DNA from: Winogradskya humida
Lineage (GTDB): Bacteria; Actinomycetota; Actinomycetes; Mycobacteriales; Micromonosporaceae
DNA: 64,000 bases
Assembly (NCBI RefSeq): GCF_016862215.1
Contig: NZ_BOMN01000093.1
Coordinates: 1 to 64,000 of the forward strand
Direction: 5' to 3'
This document shows, piece by piece, positions 60,172-64,000 of the stretch. Numbering within the stretch: the first letter of the stretch is position 1; each line of letters starts with the position of its first letter. The notes below the pieces were generated by a model. It was not told the DNA's origin. It made no database searches and saw only the letters and a program-made list of their open reading frames with translations. Made by a program: the position numbers and the translations under genes.

Positions 60172-62154
60172 GTGGACGGCGTACTCCCCATGGCTATGTC
60201 CTTGAACCGGATCGAGGCGCGCCTCGACGGCATCGGCACCCGGCTGCGGATTCTCGGGATCGACATCGGCGGTCTCTTCGCGGGGCTCGACGGCCGGCGT
60301 TTCAAGGTCCAGGTGATGAACCAGGACCTGCTCGACAACGCCGAGGCGACGCGCTGGGCGATGGCGGACGTCGCGTTCAAGAGCTTCCCGCAGCTGCTCG
60401 CGGAGGTCGCCGGGCTGCACTGGCTGGCGGAACGCTCCCACCTGCACCTGCACGACATCATCGGGCTGCTCGACCTGATCTGGTTCGAGGCCGGTCTGCT
60501 GACCGACGTCGCCGGGCTGATCACCGGCCTGGTCGCGCAGGTCGGGGAGAAGGTCGACGCGCTCATCCGCACGGTCGCCCTCGTCGGCTACGGCACCAAC
60601 AGCCTGCTCTGGGCGATCCTGCAGAAGCTGAACCAGGGCATCGGCGTCCACGGCACGATCAAGATCGAGATCGCCGGGGGCGGTGGCGGCGAGGACGGTC
60701 CGGGTCTCTGGGCGAAGCTCGGCATGCTGGCCGTGGCGGCCGCCCTCATCGCCGGGTTCGTGGCGCTGCTCGGCCTGGCGTTCCGCACGTTCAGGGCCGG
60801 GGCGATCACGGCGGCGATCGCGATCGGCGTACTGGTGACCGGCCTGATCCCGTTGCTCAACACGCTGGCCGCGTTCAAGCTGACGCAACTCGGGAAGATC
60901 GGGCTCGGGTTCGCGGCCATCGCCGGGTTCGTGGCGCTGCTCGGCAAGGCGTTCCAGCAGTTCACCACCGACATCGGCAAAGTCGTCCCGCACCTCACCA
61001 CCTTCTTCGGCAGCATCGCGAAGCTCATGACGACGCTGGCCGCCTTCAAAGGCAGGGACCTCGCGAAGATCGGGCTCGGGTTCGCGGGCATCGCCGGGTT
61101 CGTAGCGCTGCTCGGCAAGGCGTTCCAGCAGTTCACCACCGACATCGGCAAAGTCGTCCCGCACCTCACCACCTTCTTCGACGGCATCGCGAAGCTCATG
61201 ACGACGCTGGCGAAGTTCAAGCCCGGCGAGATGGTCATCATCGCCGCCGGCTTCCTGGTGATCGCCGGGTTCGTGTGGCTGCTCGGCAGGGCGCTGGCCA
61301 CGATCACCGATCAGGCGATCGCGGCGATGGACCCGCTGACGAGGTTCGTCGGCGTGTTCCCCGAGCTGATGAACGCCATCGCCCGGTTCACTCCCGGCGA
61401 GATGGCGACGATCGCCGCGGGATTCCTGATGATCGCCGGGTTCGTCTGGCTGCTGTCGATGGCGCTCAACACGCTGACCGAGCAGTCGATCGGGGCGATG
61501 GAGCCGCTCGCGGGCCTGCTCGGGGCGATGTCCGCGCTGGCCACCAAGCTGGGGTCGATGACCGCCGGCGAGATGATCACGATGGCGATCGGGCTGCTGC
61601 TCATCGCCGGGTTCGTCTGGGCCGTCGCCGCCGCGCTGAAGTTCGCGGCCGGCCCGCTGGAGATCCTCGGCAAGATGTTCGAGAGCTTCGGCGCGATCCT
61701 GTCGAGGATCGGCGACATCGCGGGCCGGGTGTGGGGCGTGCTTTCCGATATCGGCGGCTTCTTCAAGGACGTGGGCGGCGGGATCTCCGACTTCGTCACC
61801 GGCGACCTGTTCAGCTCCATCGACGTCCAGGCGATCGTCGACCGGCGGACCGCGATGGCCGCCGCCCAGGTTCCGCCGCCGCCTCCCCCGGCCGCCGGAG
61901 CTCCCGCCGCAGCCGGCGCTCTCGGGCCGCTCTCCCCCGGCGGTGCGCTCGCCGCCGCGGCTGCCGGCGGCCCGGCGACGGTCGACCAGAGCGTCAACGC
62001 GGGCGGCATCAACGTCAGCATCACCGCCGACCGGCTCGAGGCGAACTCGGCGCAGCTTCTCACCGACGAGATCGTGGCCCAGCTCCAGGAGCGGCTGGCC
62101 GCGCTGCGATCCACCCAGGACTTCCGGGCCGGCGGCCGCCCGATGACGGCATGA
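60172..62154 (+). CDS. Tape-measure-like protein with internal repeats
   Basis: A 660-residue protein. Residues ~1-160 are helical. Residues ~180-490 consist of a ~57-residue unit repeated about five times, each with a hydrophobic IAGFVxLLGxAF helix and an amphipathic second part (FQQFTTDIGKVVPHLTTFF, KLMTTLAKFK). A Pro/Ala/Gly linker (~560-610) and a short C-terminal domain (INVSITADRLEANSAQLLTDEIVAQLQERLAAL) follow. Helical repeats, hydrophobic segments and position after the tube genes fit a tape-measure protein that sets tube length and may enter membranes. GTG at 60172 has AGGAGG 9 nt upstream. A longer +2 frame is Arg/Pro-rich and not coding. Confidence 0.8.
   Translation: MDGVLPMAMSLNRIEARLDGIGTRLRILGIDIGGLFAGLDGRRFKVQVMNQDLLDNAEATRWAMADVAFKSFPQLLAEVAGLHWLAERSHLHLHDIIGLLDLIWFEAGLLTDVAGLITGLVAQVGEKVDALIRTVALVGYGTNSLLWAILQKLNQGIGVHGTIKIEIAGGGGGEDGPGLWAKLGMLAVAAALIAGFVALLGLAFRTFRAGAITAAIAIGVLVTGLIPLLNTLAAFKLTQLGKIGLGFAAIAGFVALLGKAFQQFTTDIGKVVPHLTTFFGSIAKLMTTLAAFKGRDLAKIGLGFAGIAGFVALLGKAFQQFTTDIGKVVPHLTTFFDGIAKLMTTLAKFKPGEMVIIAAGFLVIAGFVWLLGRALATITDQAIAAMDPLTRFVGVFPELMNAIARFTPGEMATIAAGFLMIAGFVWLLSMALNTLTEQSIGAMEPLAGLLGAMSALATKLGSMTAGEMITMAIGLLLIAGFVWAVAAALKFAAGPLEILGKMFESFGAILSRIGDIAGRVWGVLSDIGGFFKDVGGGISDFVTGDLFSSIDVQAIVDRRTAMAAAQVPPPPPPAAGAPAAAGALGPLSPGGALAAAAAGGPATVDQSVNAGGINVSITADRLEANSAQLLTDEIVAQLQERLAALRSTQDFRAGGRPMTA
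60895..61212 (+). repeat. Near-identical 171-bp tandem repeat in the tape-measure gene
   Basis: The stretch starting AAGATCGGGCTCGGGTTCGCG at 60895 recurs at 61066. Over about 147 bp only some five bases differ. The unit adds 57 residues, one helical repeat. Confidence 0.85.
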
Positions 62155-62164
62155 GAGGGCGGCG

Positions 62165-62737
62165 ATGAGCAATCTGCAGGTACGCAATCCGGTCCGCGGT
62201 TTCCTGCGGAGCGTGGACGTGGAGCCGGAGATCCTCGTGCACTTCCAGTACAACCCGGAGAAGGTCATCGACAAACGGTCGGTGCCGTACACCACGCTGA
62301 ACGCGCCGGGGATGGTGATGCCGCTGCGGCAGTACAGCGCGGGCGGCGAGCGCACCATCGCGTTCACGGTGATCGTCGACGGCCTGCTGAAGGGCCCGGC
62401 CGACGACGAGATCGACGTGGCGCACGACGAGAACGGCGGGATCGTCGAGGAGCTGAACAAGTACCGCGCGTTCGTCCACCCCCGGACCGACCGGTGGCGG
62501 GAGGCCGGCGCCGGTGGATTCGCCAAGCTGTACGCGGGCCAGGAGACGGTGTTCGCCGCCCCGCCGGCCGCCCTGTTCTGCTTCGGCGAACGCGTCGTCG
62601 AGTGCGTCGTCACCGACGTGTCGATCGTCGAGAAGACGTACAACGCCGACCTCGATCCCGTACGCGCGGAAGTGCAGATCACCTGTGTCGAGCTGACCCC
62701 GTACGACCCCGATCCCACCGCCGGAAGGCCCTCCTGA
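62165..62737 (+). CDS. CIS tube-adaptor protein (CIS_tube/gp53-like)
   Basis: A 190-residue protein with the N-terminal CIS_tube-type pattern: ILVHFQYNPEKVIDKRSVPYTTLNAPGM, RTIAFTVIVDGLLK, and a C-terminal VVTDVSIVEKTYNADLDPVRAEVQITCVEL. In characterised systems such proteins connect the tube to the baseplate and are often fused to a LysM domain. Here the LysM part is a separate gene that starts on the overlapping TGATG. Confidence 0.85.
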   Translation: MSNLQVRNPVRGFLRSVDVEPEILVHFQYNPEKVIDKRSVPYTTLNAPGMVMPLRQYSAGGERTIAFTVIVDGLLKGPADDEIDVAHDENGGIVEELNKYRAFVHPRTDRWREAGAGGFAKLYAGQETVFAAPPAALFCFGERVVECVVTDVSIVEKTYNADLDPVRAEVQITCVELTPYDPDPTAGRPS

Positions 62738-63051
62738 TGCCGATCACGCAGAGTTCCCGGTTCGCCGGGCTGCCGATCCTCGAGGTCACCGCACCCGACG
62801 GCAGCCGCCGGCGCGTGCTCGGCCTCGGGCTGCGGGCCACCGGCGAGCCCGGCCCGGCCACCCACCGCGTGCGGCAGGGCGACGCGATCGACCTGATCGC
62901 CCGGCGGGGTCTCGGCGACGAGCGGCTGTGGTGGCGCGTCCTGGACGTGAACCCGCCGCGGTACCCGCTCGACCTGGCCCCCGGGGAGCAGCTCCGGCTG
63001 CCCGATCGGGCGCAGGCGACGCGGGCCAGCCGGGCGAGGAGCTTCCGGTGA
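62737..63051 (+). CDS. LysM-domain CIS baseplate protein
   Basis: A 104-residue protein. Residues ~42-95 form a LysM-like domain: THRVRQGDAIDLIARRGLGDERLWWRVLDVNPPRYPLDLAPGEQLRLP. It corresponds to the LysM part of Afp7-type adaptor proteins, which seats the hub on the tube. It overlaps the previous gene by one base and the hub gene by four (GTGA), so the three are made together. Confidence 0.88.
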   Translation: MPITQSSRFAGLPILEVTAPDGSRRRVLGLGLRATGEPGPATHRVRQGDAIDLIARRGLGDERLWWRVLDVNPPRYPLDLAPGEQLRLPDRAQATRASRARSFR

Positions 63052-64000
63052 CCGCGCCGGGGCGTCACGTGCGGGTGCCGTACTTCTCGGTGGTGGTGAC
63101 CGAGGCGGCCGTGGACATCACGCCGTGGGTCTCGTCGGTGCAGGTCGTGGAGGACGACCGGCTGTCCGACAGCACCACGATCGTGGTCAACGACCCCCGG
63201 ATGATCTACGCGGACGCCCTGATGGAGGGGTGCCACGTCGAGATCGACCTCGGGTACGCCGAGCCGGACCAGCACGCCCTGATGTTGCGGGCGACGATCA
63301 CCAGGGTCGAGGTCACGTACCCGGAGAACGGGTCCCCGCAGATCAAGATCAAGGGTGAGGACCGGTCCATCGAGATGGGCCTCGCCGAGCGGCGGGTGAA
63401 GTGGCAGGGCACGACGGTCAACCAGATCGTCAAGGAGATCGGCGACCGGTACAAGTTCGCGGACGTCGTGGCCTCCCTCAAGCCGGACCCGGAGGTGACG
63501 CTGGAGAACCAGGACGCGAAGACCGACCTGGCGTTCCTGCAGGACCTCGCCAAGCGGTACACCGCTAAGTGCTTCGTCGAGCTCAACGAGGCCGAGCGGG
63601 AGGTCCTCTACTTCATCCCGGACCGGCGGATCCTGCGCCAGAACCGCGCGGACGTCCTGAATCTGCGCTACCGCCAGGGACCCGTCAGCAACCTGATGTC
63701 GTTCAGCCCGCAGTTCGACGCGAGCGACATCGACCGGGTCCGGGAGGTGCACACCATCGACCGTGGCGGCCAGGCGGTCCGGACCCCGCCGCAACCGCCT
63801 GTCGAGGTGTTCATCTGGCCCACCGCCGGCGACCTGGACGCCCGCGCGAACGCCGCCGACCTCGAGCGGATCGACGCGCTCTACCGGGCGGGCCGGGCGG
63901 CCCGCGAGAAGCTGCAGAAGGAACTGGCCAAGCCGAAACCGGTCACCGGTAAGACGGCGGTCTCGCAGCAGCAGGTCGACAACGAGGTCGGTGCGCTGGA
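63048..64000 (+). CDS. VgrG/gpD-like CIS baseplate hub protein, 3'-truncated by the window
   Basis: From the GTG at 63048 the frame is open to the right edge (over 317 residues). It reads VPYFSVVVTEAAVDITPWVSSVQVVEDDRLSD, then IVVNDPRMIYADALMEGCHVEIDLGY, GEDRSIEMGLAERRVKWQGTTVNQIVKEIGDRYKF, NQDAKTDLAFLQDLAKRYTAKCFVEL, VLNLRYRQGPVSNLMSF. This is the phage late-control D/gp27-like hub fold that forms the trimeric base of the spike. The end of the seen part is Lys/Ala-rich. More CIS genes are expected downstream (spike, baseplate wedges, ATPase). Confidence 0.92.
   Translation, partial: MTAPGRHVRVPYFSVVVTEAAVDITPWVSSVQVVEDDRLSDSTTIVVNDPRMIYADALMEGCHVEIDLGYAEPDQHALMLRATITRVEVTYPENGSPQIKIKGEDRSIEMGLAERRVKWQGTTVNQIVKEIGDRYKFADVVASLKPDPEVTLENQDAKTDLAFLQDLAKRYTAKCFVELNEAEREVLYFIPDRRILRQNRADVLNLRYRQGPVSNLMSFSPQFDASDIDRVREVHTIDRGGQAVRTPPQPPVEVFIWPTAGDLDARANAADLERIDALYRAGRAAREKLQKELAKPKPVTGKTAVSQQQVDNEVGAL

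Noticed and set aside
60162..62168. Alternative plus-strand frame of 668 codons over the tape-measure gene
   Set aside because: It is Arg/Pro-rich and lacks a suitable start; the frame starting at GTG 60172 with AGGAGG gives a sensible helical protein.
59515..62865. Long minus-strand open frame (about 1,116 codons) with repetitive sequence opposite the tape-measure gene
   Set aside because: The repeats only mirror the plus-strand 57-residue repeats; the plus strand has the ribosome sites and coding bias.
1..64000. tRNA, rRNA, insertion sequences, integrases or attachment sites
   Set aside because: None was recognised; no transposase or integrase ORF and no flanking tRNA-like sequence was found by eye.

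Overview
The window comes from a high-GC actinomycete chromosome. GTG and TTG starts, strong third-position GC and translationally coupled operons are seen throughout. The mix of a modular PKS, GH26/GH2 mannan use, ROK regulators, SigE-type sigma factor and actinobacterial contractile injection system (CIS) would fit Micromonosporaceae (Actinoplanes-like); that family assignment is inference.

Region 1 (1-19.85 kb): the 3' end of an AT-less modular polyketide synthase operon. A giant PKS, open at the left edge, carries four KS modules and ends in an NRPS-type condensation domain instead of a thioesterase. It is followed, with 4-11 nt overlaps, by an ATP-grasp ligase, a luciferase-like flavin monooxygenase, a free-standing acyltransferase and a type II thioesterase. 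The acyltransferase has methylmalonyl-type motifs, unusual for a trans-acting AT. A 10-bp-stem hairpin closes the operon. A TrmB/LuxR-type regulator follows on the opposite strand.

Region 2 (20-25 kb): a SigE-family sigma factor coupled to a membrane protein (probable anti-sigma), a small ORF, an Hsp20 chaperone and a frameshifted Ser/Thr kinase pseudogene.

Region 3 (24.9-34.9 kb): a mannan/manno-oligosaccharide utilisation locus. It has a LacI-type sensor that lacks its DNA-binding domain, two paralogous ROK repressors, an ABC importer (lipoprotein plus two permeases) with a GH2 beta-mannosidase, and a secreted GH26 mannanase. A conserved AT-rich element next to TTGACA lies upstream of both the importer operon and the mannanase.

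Region 4 (35-52 kb): signalling and envelope genes. These include a PknB-like kinase, a two-kinase/one-regulator system, secreted M15 and I36-M23 peptidases, two paralogous small secreted proteins, an aldo/keto reductase, a pyridoxal kinase, a polytopic membrane protein, and an operon of YbaB-like, WXG100-like and lipoprotein genes.

Region 5 (51.8-64 kb, open to the right): a CIS/phage-tail-like cluster. In order it holds a pseudo-receiver LuxR regulator, a receiver-only protein, two accessory proteins, two sheaths (one with inserted repeat domains), one tube, a T4-baseplate-type zinc-ribbon protein, a small DUF6760-like ORF, a repetitive tape-measure-like protein, a CIS tube-adaptor protein, a LysM protein and a VgrG/gpD-like hub. 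A T7 slippery run between the tube gene and the tape-measure gene suggests -1 frameshifting, as in phage tail-assembly chaperones.

A recurring oddity: at four or five gene ends, 13-16 bp tandem repeats begin across the stop codon.
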